Positions 1 through 9,439 of a stretch of DNA of 64,000 nt are shown one piece after another; the stretch's first letter is position 1; each line of letters opens with the position of its first letter. The notes under the pieces are model-generated. The model had not been told where the DNA came from, made no database searches, and saw only the letters and a list, made by a program, of their open reading frames with translations. A program made the position numbers and the translations under genes. The stretch lies in assembly GCA_947501115.1 (NCBI GenBank), contig CANMVX010000001.1, positions 239,056 to 303,055 on the forward strand, given 5' to 3'. This DNA comes from Haliscomenobacteraceae bacterium (lineage in GTDB: Bacteria > Bacteroidota > Bacteroidia > Chitinophagales > Saprospiraceae).

Positions 1-348
1 TTTTGCGCGTTGATATAAAGGAATAAAAACGTCTTTATCTCTGGTCATTATGACCTTTATTTGAGGATATTTCTCAGCTAATAAGTCTCTTAACTTTTTT
101 CCTACAGACAGCACCAAATCTTTTTCTAACGTAGAAACACCATGGGTTCCAGGGTCGAAACCACCATGACCTGGGTCAATAATTACCGTTTTTATACGAT
201 ATGGGGGTTTGCCTTGTAACTTATCTTTAGTACCTTCGCCAAATAATGAAAAATTATGCGCATTGATAGTGTACAAATAACGGTTTTGAATCGTTATTAG
301 TGGGGTTATTAAAAAAAATAACAGTAAACAATATCCCGGTGCGCGCAT
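1..348 (-). CDS. N-acetylmuramoyl-L-alanine amidase (amidase_3), partial, C-terminus outside window
   Basis: The frame is open from an ATG at 346-348 to base 1, giving the first 116 residues; the rest lies beyond the left edge. Residues about 2-18 are hydrophobic and look like a signal peptide or anchor. Next comes VIIDPGHGGFDPGTHG, whose PGHGG carries the zinc-binding His of the amidase_3 family, followed by a LEKDLVL segment (zinc-binding Glu) and a VIMTRDKDVFIPL segment typical of the family. Such enzymes cut the amide bond between MurNAc and the stem peptide in the periplasm, during cell separation and wall turnover. An in-frame ATG at 370-372 could be the start instead. The gene diverges from the LptD-like gene, a pairing common in Bacteroidota. 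Confidence 0.88.
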   Translation of the reverse strand, partial: MRAPGYCLLLFFLITPLITIQNRYLYTINAHNFSLFGEGTKDKLQGKPPYRIKTVIIDPGHGGFDPGTHGVSTLEKDLVLSVGKKLRDLLAEKYPQIKVIMTRDKDVFIPLYQRAK

Positions 349-414
349 TTTTTCGTTGGAAAAGTAATTCATTAAAGTGTTTCGGGGAATTTGGTCGTTG
401 ACCTGTTAATTATA

Positions 415-3150
415 ATGCAAAGTAAACAAAAATATTACTTTTATCTAACTGCCATATTAGGAATTTTGTTTTTCCTGATAGGGTCAGCTCCTTTGTTAAG
501 TCAAAAAATAGCCTTAGATTCTTTCCCTGGCGAAGGTTCTATGCAGGATACCTCCGTAGTCCAAAGGCAATATGTGCGTTTTTCTAAAGATTCATTGAGT
601 GCGCCTATTGATGCGTCCTGCAAAGATTCAATGATCTTAGATAACAAAAATAAAAAGCTCTATCTATATGGTGAGGCAGTAGTAAATTATGAAAAAGTTG
701 AATTGAAGGCAGGTTTTATAGAACTTGACTGGGATAATAACATCATTTTAGCAAAGGGCACAGGGACGAAAGAAAGTAATCCTGCCTTCAAGGAAGGGGA
801 GCAAGAAATATCAGCTTTTGAACTTCGGTATAATTTTAAAACTCAAAAAGGTAAAGTTTTTCAAAGTACTTCCCAACAAAATGATATTGTAATTCATTCG
901 GAACAAGCGAAATTTATCCGTACTGCTGGAACAGATTCAACTCAAAACGATGTCCTTTATAGTACGAATTCCATTTTTACCACTTGTACAGCCGATCATC
1001 CGCATTTTGGCATCAGAAGTACTAAACAAAAAATAATTCCTAATAAATTAATTATTGTGGGTCCTTCCCGATTAGAAATAATGGATATTCCAACTCCCAT
1101 TTGGCTTCCTTTTGGTTTTTTTCCTATCAATCCGCAAAATAAATCTTCTACTGGTTTACTTTTTCCAAGAGATTATGAATATTCACCTGAGTGGGGTTAT
1201 GGTTTAAGAGACATAGGATGGTTTTTCCCTATCAATGATTATTTAAATCTGGCGCTTAGGGGAAATATTTATTTTAGAGGTACCTGGGGGGTTAGTGCAT
1301 CTTCTGATTACAGAAAAAGATATAAATATTCGGGTTCGCTGAATCTTGGTTTTGATTCCAGAAAAACTGAAAATCTTCAAACAGGTATATTTTCTCCTCA
1401 AAATTCAGTGCAAATCAGATGGTCACACAGACAAGAGAGTGGTGCGCACCCAACGAATCGTTTTGGCGGTAGTGTGAATATTCAAACCAATGGATTTCAA
1501 AACAGGGTTTTCAACGATGCTGCATCTGTTTTGCAGACGCAGTTAAATTCTAATATGTCATTTGATAAAAACTATACAGATAAACCTTACAATTGGTCTG
1601 TTTCTTTTAATCACTCTCAGAATCTGTTAAACAAGGAAATAACTATTAATTTTCCTGATCTTAGATTTCAAACGCAATCCATAAATCCCTTTAAAAGGAA
1701 AATTGCATCAGGTGCTGAAAAATGGTACGAAGCTATCGTTATGAGGTATCGAAATGAGGTTAGAAATAGTTTTGCCGCTACAGATACTACTTTGTTTTCC
1801 ACAAAAACCCTTAGCGATGCAAAATTTGGTGTAAATCAAGCTGTGGAGGCAAGTACCTCATTTAAAATTTTACGGTTTTTTAATCTTAATCCATCAGCTA
1901 ACTATCGGGAAGTTTGGCAAATGCAACAATTAAGGAAAGATTTTGATCCAACGCCCACCATACGAAGAGATACGATTTATAATGAGGCCAAAACTTCTTT
2001 TCAAGTTATTTCAGATACCACTCAATATGGTCGTGTAAATACAGATACAATACCAGGGTTTGCTTCTTATCGTACATTTGATATGGGGTTTGGTCTTAAT
2101 ACAAGACTTTTTAGCACATTGCAATTTAAAAGTGGTTTTTTAAGAGGTCTGAGACACGAAGTGAGACCAACGATATCCTTTAATTATTCTCCCGACTATA
2201 TTAAGCCTTTTTACGACACCATAAATACTGATACACGATATGCCGACAGATATCAGGTATATACTCCGTTTGAACAATCTATTTACGGTTCGCCTCCACA
2301 ATCGGGTAAGCAAATGGCTATAGGATACTCCTTGAATAATATTTTACTAGCTAAAATTGCACCCAAAAAGGATTCTACACTTAAAACGGTGAACCTTATT
2401 GATAATCTCGTGATAACGGGGAATTATAATTTTGCTGCTGATTCCCTTCGTTGGAGTCCTGTTTTTGTTAGTACCACAGCACGTTTTTTCAAGGGTGCTA
2501 CCACGGCATCTTTTTCCATGATTTATGATCCTTACATGAAAAATGCCAGGAATGAGAGAATTAATACCTTTTGGTGGAAGGAAACGGGAAGACCTTTGCG
2601 TTTAGATCAGGCTAATTTGCGTATTTCGTCTAATCTTACGGTAGCAAAAATACGTGCTCTTTTTCAAGGGAAACCGGAGGAGGTAGTCACAGATGTCAGA
2701 AATTCAAGACCGGATCAAAATAGCCCTTCACTTATTGGGAATCAAACGAATAGAAGTAATAAACAGACTATTGACAATGCTACGGAAGAAGATTTTTTAA
2801 GTTTATTTGAAAATTTTTCAATCTCCCATAATATTGATTTTACCTGGAGGGAGGAAAATGGAGCCATTCGATTTTTAGTGGAGACCAATTCTATAAATTG
2901 TAGGGGAGATATTAAATTAACCCCCAACTGGGCGATTAGTGTGGGTAATTTTGGTTATGATTTTGTTCGCGAAGGTTTGTCTTACCCATCTTTTGGATTT
3001 ATACGCGAATTACATTGTTGGGATATGTCTTTTAACTGGCAGCCACAAAGAGGTACCTACAGCTTTATGCTAAGGGTTAAACCAGGTACCCTCGATTTCA
3101 TAAAAATACCTTACCAGCGAAATAACGGAGATACGCTTAGAGCCTTTTAG
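415..3150 (+). CDS. LptD/OstA-like LPS assembly outer-membrane protein
   Basis: About 911 residues from the ATG at 415; a TTG at 391 would add eight residues with no obvious role. A hydrophobic signal segment near residues 8-28 is followed by an OstA-like N-terminal domain (about residues 55-180, with a LYGEAVVNYEKVELKAG segment) and a long C-terminal region rich in alternating aromatic and polar residues, as expected of a beta-barrel. The family inserts lipopolysaccharide into the outer leaflet of the outer membrane. Length matches Bacteroidota LptD-like proteins, which are longer than the E. coli protein. The stop overlaps the convergent helicase gene by 4 nt. The exact role in Bacteroidota is by homology only. 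Confidence 0.85.
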   Translation: MQSKQKYYFYLTAILGILFFLIGSAPLLSQKIALDSFPGEGSMQDTSVVQRQYVRFSKDSLSAPIDASCKDSMILDNKNKKLYLYGEAVVNYEKVELKAGFIELDWDNNIILAKGTGTKESNPAFKEGEQEISAFELRYNFKTQKGKVFQSTSQQNDIVIHSEQAKFIRTAGTDSTQNDVLYSTNSIFTTCTADHPHFGIRSTKQKIIPNKLIIVGPSRLEIMDIPTPIWLPFGFFPINPQNKSSTGLLFPRDYEYSPEWGYGLRDIGWFFPINDYLNLALRGNIYFRGTWGVSASSDYRKRYKYSGSLNLGFDSRKTENLQTGIFSPQNSVQIRWSHRQESGAHPTNRFGGSVNIQTNGFQNRVFNDAASVLQTQLNSNMSFDKNYTDKPYNWSVSFNHSQNLLNKEITINFPDLRFQTQSINPFKRKIASGAEKWYEAIVMRYRNEVRNSFAATDTTLFSTKTLSDAKFGVNQAVEASTSFKILRFFNLNPSANYREVWQMQQLRKDFDPTPTIRRDTIYNEAKTSFQVISDTTQYGRVNTDTIPGFASYRTFDMGFGLNTRLFSTLQFKSGFLRGLRHEVRPTISFNYSPDYIKPFYDTINTDTRYADRYQVYTPFEQSIYGSPPQSGKQMAIGYSLNNILLAKIAPKKDSTLKTVNLIDNLVITGNYNFAADSLRWSPVFVSTTARFFKGATTASFSMIYDPYMKNARNERINTFWWKETGRPLRLDQANLRISSNLTVAKIRALFQGKPEEVVTDVRNSRPDQNSPSLIGNQTNRSNKQTIDNATEEDFLSLFENFSISHNIDFTWREENGAIRFLVETNSINCRGDIKLTPNWAISVGNFGYDFVREGLSYPSFGFIRELHCWDMSFNWQPQRGTYSFMLRVKPGTLDFIKIPYQRNNGDTLRAF

Positions 3151-5288
3151 TCAATTAATTTATAAGGATATGTTTTTTGTAAAATACTTGATTTAGATCC
3201 ATTGCCAGAGATGTAGAGAAGCATTTTAGCACGCGTCATTGCAACATATAATAGCGCTTTATCTCTTTTTTCAGCTTCTTTTTTTTCTTCATCTGATGGA
3301 TATAGACGAGGTTTCAGAAAAGTGTTAGCATTTAATCCAACTAAAAAGATAACTTTAAATTCAAGACCTTTGAGACTATGGAAAGTGGAGGTACTCAAAT
3401 GTTCGGGTAAACTTAGCTCATTATTCTTCTCTATCTTTCTGACTTTATAACCACCATTATGAAAGTGACTATGAAATTCTTGAATATCTCCATTTCTTTT
3501 GGCTGCAATGCAAATATCTTCCGGCAAGTATAATCCTGTATCTATCAATTCCTTTATTTTATTTTCTACAAATTGTATTTCATCTATCAAGTTATTAAAG
3601 TGTATGTAACTAGGTTCAGGTCCATAACTTAAAGAGGTATAACCTTGTATTTTCTCAATGGAGTTACTAAAATCAGAAAAAGTTTCTTCACCGAGCGCTT
3701 TTACAGCATCCTTCCTGATCTCCTCCGTTGTTCTATAATTTCGCAATAATCTTCTTGATTTTTTTCCTCTGGTTTCAATTCTAAGCGCTAAAAAGTTTAT
3801 ATTTCTGTCATATACTTTTTGCAGTGGGTCACCAACCATAAATAAATCATTTATACCTGGTTTAACAATACTTCTTAAAAAACGAACTTCAATATTTGAT
3901 AAATCTTGTAATTCATCCAGAATAATATGTGCATAAGGTTTAGTTGATTTGTCTTTGTAATGGGTAATTAACTCATAAAAAAGTTCATCCCCCTCGAGTT
4001 TAAAAGTTTTTTTCTTCTCTTCTCTGTATTCCAAATGCTTATGCCAGAATAGCTCTTTCATTTCTTTTGAAATTCTGGTCTCTCTTCCTGTTCTTTGTAT
4101 GACAAGATAATCGGCCAAGGATTCTATTTGATGGAAAAGGATCACTTTTTGGTATTCATCTTCAGCAAATTCTGGAGTAATCTGGGTGCCTTTCAATATT
4201 TTCTCCCAAATTTTCAGTTGTCTTGTTTTTTTATTAGCATAGCTGTTTTCTTCTTCCTTTTTGAAACCCTCTTCGATTTGATTTTTCAGGTGATTTATTT
4301 TTGAAGCCAGATGGTGAGCAACATAGTGAATGGTCATAATATCGTAAATACCTTTATTACTTAAATTTAATTGATTTACTTGTGCGCTTAAATTACTAGC
4401 CAGAGCATTAGTGTAGGTGCAAAAAAGTAATCTTTTTCCCTCTGGAAGTCCATTCTTTATTAGGTAGGAGAATCGGTGTAAAGCGGCCACTGTTTTTCCT
4501 GTTCCAGCCCCTCCGGTAATTTTAACAGGTCCGTTAAAATTAGCTTCCACCAATTTTGTTTGTTCAGGGTGAAGGAAAAACTGCCAGTTATTTTCACCAA
4601 GTAGAAATTGAATGAGTAGAGGATCCTCTGTATTTTGGATAAAATTTTGTTTGTTATTAGGAGATTTTAATTGAATTTCTGTATCCTCAGAAATTGATTT
4701 ACCTTCCTTCACTTGCTCTAGTAACTCTCTTTTGTCAGAACCATTGAAAATGAGACTAATTTTTTCATAAGCCTCATCGGGTAGGTTGTTCTTAACTTCC
4801 AAAAGCTTGTCCAGGCTTATTATGCTAATTACTTTTTCTACTTCTGATTCAGGCACACCTAAATTTAATAAGTCATCAATAGTTAAATTGTATGGATGAT
4901 GAAAAGGAATTATTTTATACGATGAAGGTTCAGTGGTTGGTTCATTTATCTCAATGGGCTCATAGAGTTGCATGCTATGAATGAAGGCATTCCAAATCAA
5001 TTTTTTATTCTTCGCCCAGGCATGTGCATCGTCATGTTTATCAACCCATAGCATAAAATAATTATTGCCAGTGGGAGGAAACCCAACGATGGCTCTATAA
5101 TCATCATCAATTCTAACGGTTCTTAAATTTCTATCTTTAAATGAAATTATTTTTTCAAAATCTATGGCATGACTTTTAGGATTTTCCTTGAACTTTGGAA
5201 AAAATGCAGTAACCTTTTTCTTGATTTCATTTGGTAGTCTTTCTGTTGCCTTATGAAAATCTTTTCCTACATAAATGATTGGATTCAT
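3147..5288 (-). CDS. RelE-like domain fused to UvrD/Rep-type SF1 helicase
   Basis: A 713-residue protein. Residues about 1-95 resemble the RelE/ParE fold, with a basic FKDRNLRTVRIDDDYRAIVGF strand region and a VDKHDDAHAWA tail like the usual toxin C-terminal strand. A linker leads to a superfamily 1 helicase: Walker A GGAGTGKT near residue 258, Walker B IILDELQD near 455, motif III FMVGDPLQKVYD, motif IV LRNYRTTEEI, motif V TFHSLKGLEFKVIFLVG near 634 and motif VI LYVAMTRAK near 681. ATPase and translocase activity is therefore expected. Whether the RelE-like part cuts RNA, binds ribosomes or only docks is unknown. No antitoxin gene is adjacent. The gene is monocistronic, with its start 112 bases from rnpB. 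Likely roles are DNA repair, ribosome-linked quality control or defence. Confidence 0.8.
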   Translation of the reverse strand: MNPIIYVGKDFHKATERLPNEIKKKVTAFFPKFKENPKSHAIDFEKIISFKDRNLRTVRIDDDYRAIVGFPPTGNNYFMLWVDKHDDAHAWAKNKKLIWNAFIHSMQLYEPIEINEPTTEPSSYKIIPFHHPYNLTIDDLLNLGVPESEVEKVISIISLDKLLEVKNNLPDEAYEKISLIFNGSDKRELLEQVKEGKSISEDTEIQLKSPNNKQNFIQNTEDPLLIQFLLGENNWQFFLHPEQTKLVEANFNGPVKITGGAGTGKTVAALHRFSYLIKNGLPEGKRLLFCTYTNALASNLSAQVNQLNLSNKGIYDIMTIHYVAHHLASKINHLKNQIEEGFKKEEENSYANKKTRQLKIWEKILKGTQITPEFAEDEYQKVILFHQIESLADYLVIQRTGRETRISKEMKELFWHKHLEYREEKKKTFKLEGDELFYELITHYKDKSTKPYAHIILDELQDLSNIEVRFLRSIVKPGINDLFMVGDPLQKVYDRNINFLALRIETRGKKSRRLLRNYRTTEEIRKDAVKALGEETFSDFSNSIEKIQGYTSLSYGPEPSYIHFNNLIDEIQFVENKIKELIDTGLYLPEDICIAAKRNGDIQEFHSHFHNGGYKVRKIEKNNELSLPEHLSTSTFHSLKGLEFKVIFLVGLNANTFLKPRLYPSDEEKKEAEKRDKALLYVAMTRAKMLLYISGNGSKSSILQKTYPYKLID

Positions 5289-5336
5289 CTTTTTTGCCTT
5301 AAATTAATATGATTTTATTTGATTGGTATAATAAAT

Positions 5337-5365
5337 TAGGGGAAATAATAGGGGAATTAGGGGAA
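5337..5365. repeat. Three direct copies of TAGGGGAA
   Basis: Exact copies of TAGGGGAA start at 5337, 5349 and 5358. They lie in the 112-base gap between the divergent helicase gene and the RNase P RNA. Position suggests a binding site for a regulator of the helicase gene or an upstream element of the rnpB promoter; no function is shown. Confidence 0.5.
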
Positions 5366-5389
5366 CACCTATTTTATCGTTTTATTTCC

Positions 5390-5398
5390 TACCTTTGC
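5390..5398 (+). promoter_or_regulatory. Bacteroidota -7 box for rnpB
   Basis: TACCTTTGC matches the Bacteroidota -7 consensus TAnnTTTG and ends three bases before the 5' strand of helix P1 of the RNase P RNA. No convincing -33 TTG was found at the expected spacing. Confidence 0.65.
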
Positions 5399-5400
5399 AT

Positions 5401-5766
5401 TGGAAATTGCCCTGTCGCGGCTCTTTATTGAGATGAGGAAAGTCCGGACAACGCAGTGCGCCACACCATCTAACGGATGGGCATGTTTTAACATGACAGA
5501 TAGGGTCGCAGAAAATTACCGCCGGCTTGCCGGTAAGGGTGAAAACGGGAGGTAAGAGCTCCCGCATCGGTTGGGTAACCAGTCAGTGGGATAAACCTTG
5601 TGGGTTGAAATGCCATGTATATCCTGGGTTCCTTCGGGAGGTGGAGTTGCACGCTCTACTGGAAACGGTCAGGAGGGGTAGGCAGATTGAGCTTTGGTGT
5701 GAACCTAAGCCTAGATAAATGACAGGGAACCTTTCGGGGTTACAGAATCCGGCTTATAGATTTCCA
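5401..5766 (+). ncRNA. rnpB: RNase P RNA (class A)
   Basis: The catalytic RNA that removes 5' leaders from pre-tRNAs. The conserved 5' core GAGGAAAGTCCGGACAAC (P4 and neighbours) is at about 5435-5452. The matching 3' core with ACAGAATCCGGCTTATAG is at about 5742-5759. Ends were set from helix P1: TGGAAAT at 5401-5407 pairs perfectly with ATTTCCA at 5760-5766, giving about 366 nt, a normal class A size. A -7 promoter box lies just upstream and a strong intrinsic terminator just downstream, so this is a self-contained unit. Short open frames across it on both strands are not genes. Confidence 0.96.
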
Positions 5767-5772
5767 TTTTTT

Positions 5773-5811
5773 CCGGTATTGTTTTTGACCAAAACAATAC
5801 CGGATTTTTTT
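5773..5811 (+). terminator. Intrinsic terminator of rnpB
   Basis: CCGGTATTGTTTT at 5773-5785 pairs without mismatch with AAAACAATACCGG at 5791-5803 around a 5-nt loop, and is followed by a run of seven T after one A. Confidence 0.92.
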
Positions 5812-5910
5812 GTCTATATAGACGCTTACTTCCTCTAATTATTAAAGAAAAACAAAGCTTTCTCATGGGAAAGACTTATTTTTATATATTTTAATATTAA
5901 GACTTTTTCA

Positions 5911-6411
5911 ATGGATTATATTTGGCTGATTTTATCTCTCATTTGCATCATTACAGGTGTTTTAGGTAGTTTACTTCCTGTTCTTCCCGGATTACCTATC
6001 AGTTGGGTTGGTTTAGTCTTGCTTATGCTTACCAAGCCGATTGAAACTGATGTTATGCTTCTTTCAGTGACAGGTGTAATTGCTATCGGCGTAGGTATAT
6101 TAGATTATTGGATTCCCGCAAAAGGTACTAAGGCCTTTGGTGGTTCTAAATATGGCGTGTGGGGCACAAATATTGGTCTGGTCGTTGGATTGATAGTGCC
6201 CGTTCCTTTCGGATTTATTTGGGGTCCCTTTTTAGGTGCTTTTATTGGTGAATGGTGGTTTGCCTCCCGGAAAGGTAATGAAGCGATGTGGGCTGCAACA
6301 GGTTCGTTTGTTGGTTTTCTTACTTCAACTTTTTTAAAACTCGTGGTATCTATGGTATTTTTAGGCATCTTTGTTACGCTCGTTTGGAATCATTTTTCCC
6401 TATTTTTTTAG
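5911..6411 (+). CDS. DUF456 family membrane protein
   Basis: 166 residues, mostly hydrophobic, with about four membrane segments separated by glycine-rich turns. The opening LSLICIITGVLGSLLPVLPGLPISWVG segment, with its LPGLP turn, and the later GPFLGAFIGEW segment are typical of DUF456 proteins. The family sits in the cytoplasmic membrane and has no assigned function; the glycine zipper-like pattern suggests helix packing. The start is the ATG at 5911, and the region before it is AT-rich without a clear ribosome site. Its 3' end overlaps the convergent dehydrogenase gene by 12 nt. Confidence 0.82.
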   Translation: MDYIWLILSLICIITGVLGSLLPVLPGLPISWVGLVLLMLTKPIETDVMLLSVTGVIAIGVGILDYWIPAKGTKAFGGSKYGVWGTNIGLVVGLIVPVPFGFIWGPFLGAFIGEWWFASRKGNEAMWAATGSFVGFLTSTFLKLVVSMVFLGIFVTLVWNHFSLFF

Positions 6412-7428
6412 TTCATCGACCTTAATAATGCCTTTTATTAGGGTTTGATCCCCTATGAATGTGGTGAAGCTATTTACTACTTCTTTAAAATCTAAAGTAT
6501 GTGTAATAAGTAAGGCAGGGTCTATTTCTTTCTTATCGATCTTGTTCATAACTTGTTCGAAATCATGTTTTGTGGCATTTCTACTGCTCATTAAGGTGGC
6601 TTCCCTTTTGTGAAATTCCGGATGATTTATATGCAGATCTTCCCGTTGCAACCCTATAAGGATCCATTTTCCGCCATGACCTAAAAACGTTAATTGTTGC
6701 TGTATTGACTTTTTGTTTCCTGTAGCATCGATGACAATATCTGCAAAATGTCCATTTGTTAACTCTTTTATTTGATCAAACAGGGTTTCATCATTGCCAT
6801 TAAATGAATGTTCAATGCCCAAAATGGATTTACAATAAGCTATTCTGTTTTGATTAATATCAATGAGGATAATTTTATCGGTTTTTGATTTTGCAAACAT
6901 TAGCGCACCAATGCCTATCGGACCGGCGCCAAATATAATAACCCAGTCATTTTCCAAAATATCAGCTCTCATGATCCCATGATATGAAATAGAAAGGGGT
7001 TCAACCATAGATAAATGTTCAAGATCTGTTTCCACCCGACCTACCATAATATTATCCTCTGGAACAGATACATATTCTCCAAATCCTCCATCCACATGTA
7101 CCCCCATAACTTTTAAATGGGCACAACAATTTGTTTTTCCTCTAACACAACTGTTACATTTTCCACAGGATAAATAGGGTAGCACACTGACAGGTTTCCC
7201 TAATAATGATTTATTATCGATTTTTGCATCCACTATAATACCAGATAGCTCATGCCCTAATACGCGTGGATAGGAAAAATAGGGTTGATTACCATGAAAA
7301 GCATGTATATCAGTTCCACAAATGCCAATATTTTTTATTTGAACCAATAATTCTCCTTTTTTTAAAATGGGTATTTCAACGTCTCTTTCTTCAAATTCAT
7401 AAGGTTTTATTAGGGTGATTTGCTTCAT
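6400..7428 (-). CDS. Zinc-dependent medium-chain alcohol/polyol dehydrogenase
   Basis: 342 residues of the MDR superfamily. The catalytic zinc site is visible as GICGTDIHAFHG (Cys and nearby His) and GHELSG. The structural zinc loop is CGKCNSCVRGKTNCC with four cysteines. The cofactor fold carries GAGPIGIGALMFAK, followed by an acidic IILIDINQNR strand end that favours NAD over NADP. Closest subfamilies by motif are L-galactonate, L-gulonate or sorbitol dehydrogenases; the substrate cannot be fixed from sequence. It lies 13 bases downstream of the GH5 gene on the same strand, so the pair may be co-transcribed and the enzyme may oxidise a sugar or sugar acid. Confidence 0.85.
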   Translation of the reverse strand: MKQITLIKPYEFEERDVEIPILKKGELLVQIKNIGICGTDIHAFHGNQPYFSYPRVLGHELSGIIVDAKIDNKSLLGKPVSVLPYLSCGKCNSCVRGKTNCCAHLKVMGVHVDGGFGEYVSVPEDNIMVGRVETDLEHLSMVEPLSISYHGIMRADILENDWVIIFGAGPIGIGALMFAKSKTDKIILIDINQNRIAYCKSILGIEHSFNGNDETLFDQIKELTNGHFADIVIDATGNKKSIQQQLTFLGHGGKWILIGLQREDLHINHPEFHKREATLMSSRNATKHDFEQVMNKIDKKEIDPALLITHTLDFKEVVNSFTTFIGDQTLIKGIIKVDELKK

Positions 7429-7441
7429 TTTTTAAGTTGTT

Positions 7442-9388
7442 TTAATGTAAGATGATAAACGGTTGGCTTCCTTGATTTCCATTTTTTGAAGTAATTCTAA
7501 TAAAATAGTTTCCATTGGTTATATCGTGGATAGGTATGTTTACTTGATTTTCTATTTGTCCAGATTTCTTTTCAATGCCTTGCAAATCAAATATTTGATA
7601 ATGAAAAGTATGTTCTACACTGGAAATATTAACCCTTAATTCATTTGAGACTGGATTTGGATAAAGATCAAATTTTAGGAGATTAGATATTTGCGAAGTA
7701 AAAGATGGGGAACTTGGTTTAAGTCTTATTTCATCAAAAAACAAAATTCCGGATGATAAATCACTGGACTCAGCTACAAATTCAATTCGATCAACTGATT
7801 TCCAATCGAATTTTCCTTCAGGATTATGCCATTTATTTTCATCCCAAGCCCCCTGCTCCTTAAATTTAGATAGAGGAATTTCAATTAATTGCCAGGAATC
7901 GTCCCATTTAACCATTTTTTCGTCAATTCTAAATGTGATTCTCCATGGTCGGTCTCCGGCACCCGTTTTTGAATCCAAAAAGCGAACATCTATATTTTTC
8001 CCTATAATATTTCCTTTTACATAAAAAGAAAGGACAAAATTTTGCTGAACCATTTTACTTAGATCAGCTTCAGGGTGAAATTCCCAACCAATAATGTCGT
8101 ATTGCTTTGGATTTTTCCAAGATAGGGCATATTTGCCCTCAAATGGTTTATCCTGTGAATAATAATTGATTTTTCCTGCGCCATAACTACTCTCCCGGAG
8201 GGAAGTTGAAAGTCTTTCTTTATATAACCATTGCTCATTTTCCAATGGTTTTTTTTCATAATTAGCTTGTTGTGGTACATTAAAACCCAGTGCTTTTACC
8301 AACGGAATATTCAAATCAAAGTCAAATAAACCGTTACTTCCATCATTAAATAGTCCAAATCCACCGTGATAATCCCACATTGTCCATGGAATCTTCTGAG
8401 ATTCGAGTTCATTCCTGATATATTCATACCAAAAGGATCTGTCTATTTCAGGAGATGCGGCTGCAAAAACGCCAAATTCGCCACAATAAATGGGAACATT
8501 TCTATCTTTTGCAAATTTAACGGCTATGGAAAGTTGTTCCTTTACGTAATCAATATGCCCAATTCTTCCATAGTCATTAAATGCACTCTCAACCCAAGTG
8601 CCTTTAAGTTGAGCGGGAAAAACAGGCATTTTTGCTTTTTGATATGGAAAGGGTACATCTTTTAATGGACTCATGGAAGGTGTTGTCCAACTGGCTCCCT
8701 GATGAGTAAACAGAAAGGGCTCGTAAAAATGGAAGGTATATATTAAATTCTTGTCCTCATAAACAGGCATTGATTTTAAATTTTGATAATTATTCCAATT
8801 CGCAGGGCCTACAATAATGGTATGTTCTTTATTGACTTGTCTAATGGCAGTTACTACTTTTCCCTGGATTTGATTCCACGCAGCATCCGTTATGCCATTT
8901 GGTTCATTCAAAATTTCAAAATAAATATGTTTGTATTTTCCATTGAAATGGCTGGCTATTTGAGGCCAAATTTTTAAAAGCGGTAAGTCAATATTTAACG
9001 GTGTAAAACCTGAGGGGTCAAACGTATGATTATCCAGAATGAGATGCATATTCAAATCTTCTGCCCAAGCTACTATTTCATCAAGAAATTCAAACAGTAG
9101 AGGATTCACCTCGAAATTTGGCTGACCTGAAGTATGGGAATGTAGATGAATGGGTAATCTGATGACATCACAACCCAATGATTTCACTTGTTCAAAATCT
9201 TTTTTAGTGTATTTATTGATTTGAATTTGTCCAACCTCGTTCACTTGAAACCAATTGGTTAAATTAACTCCTTTGTTAAAGGGCATCGTGGGTTGAGCAG
9301 ATAAATAATTTGGGTTCATTTGCCAGTGCAAAAAGAAGATTAAAAATGAAATTTGTATTTTCATTTGTTGGGTTAATTTCATAATCAT
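7442..9388 (-). CDS. Secreted GH5 glycoside hydrolase with T9SS sorting domain
   Basis: 648 residues. A signal peptide (about residues 1-32, ending in LSAQ) precedes a GH5 TIM barrel. The acid/base Glu lies in YFEILNEPNG near residue 159, the nucleophile Glu in IYCGEFGVF near 300, and a HLILDNHTFD segment near 115 is also typical. Residues about 390-560 form a carbohydrate-binding-like beta domain. The last 75 residues start with LKFDLYPNPVSNELRVN, a type A T9SS sorting signal, so the enzyme should cross the outer membrane through T9SS and be cleaved by PorU. The family includes endoglucanases and mannanases; the substrate is not determined. An ATG two codons in (9382) is an alternative start. 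Confidence 0.9.
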   Translation of the reverse strand: MIMKLTQQMKIQISFLIFFLHWQMNPNYLSAQPTMPFNKGVNLTNWFQVNEVGQIQINKYTKKDFEQVKSLGCDVIRLPIHLHSHTSGQPNFEVNPLLFEFLDEIVAWAEDLNMHLILDNHTFDPSGFTPLNIDLPLLKIWPQIASHFNGKYKHIYFEILNEPNGITDAAWNQIQGKVVTAIRQVNKEHTIIVGPANWNNYQNLKSMPVYEDKNLIYTFHFYEPFLFTHQGASWTTPSMSPLKDVPFPYQKAKMPVFPAQLKGTWVESAFNDYGRIGHIDYVKEQLSIAVKFAKDRNVPIYCGEFGVFAAASPEIDRSFWYEYIRNELESQKIPWTMWDYHGGFGLFNDGSNGLFDFDLNIPLVKALGFNVPQQANYEKKPLENEQWLYKERLSTSLRESSYGAGKINYYSQDKPFEGKYALSWKNPKQYDIIGWEFHPEADLSKMVQQNFVLSFYVKGNIIGKNIDVRFLDSKTGAGDRPWRITFRIDEKMVKWDDSWQLIEIPLSKFKEQGAWDENKWHNPEGKFDWKSVDRIEFVAESSDLSSGILFFDEIRLKPSSPSFTSQISNLLKFDLYPNPVSNELRVNISSVEHTFHYQIFDLQGIEKKSGQIENQVNIPIHDITNGNYFIRITSKNGNQGSQPFIILH

Positions 9389-9439
9389 GAATAATTTTTC
9401 TAAATTAGATTGTTTCTTTTAAACTACGCCATATTCATC

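Noticed and set aside
5382..5718. Open frames of about 60 codons on both strands
   Set aside because: They lie inside the RNase P RNA, whose conserved core and P1 pairing explain the sequence.
8366..8665. 99-codon plus-strand frame opposite the GH5 gene
   Set aside because: It lies antisense within the conserved GH5 barrel and shows no recognisable domain or signal.
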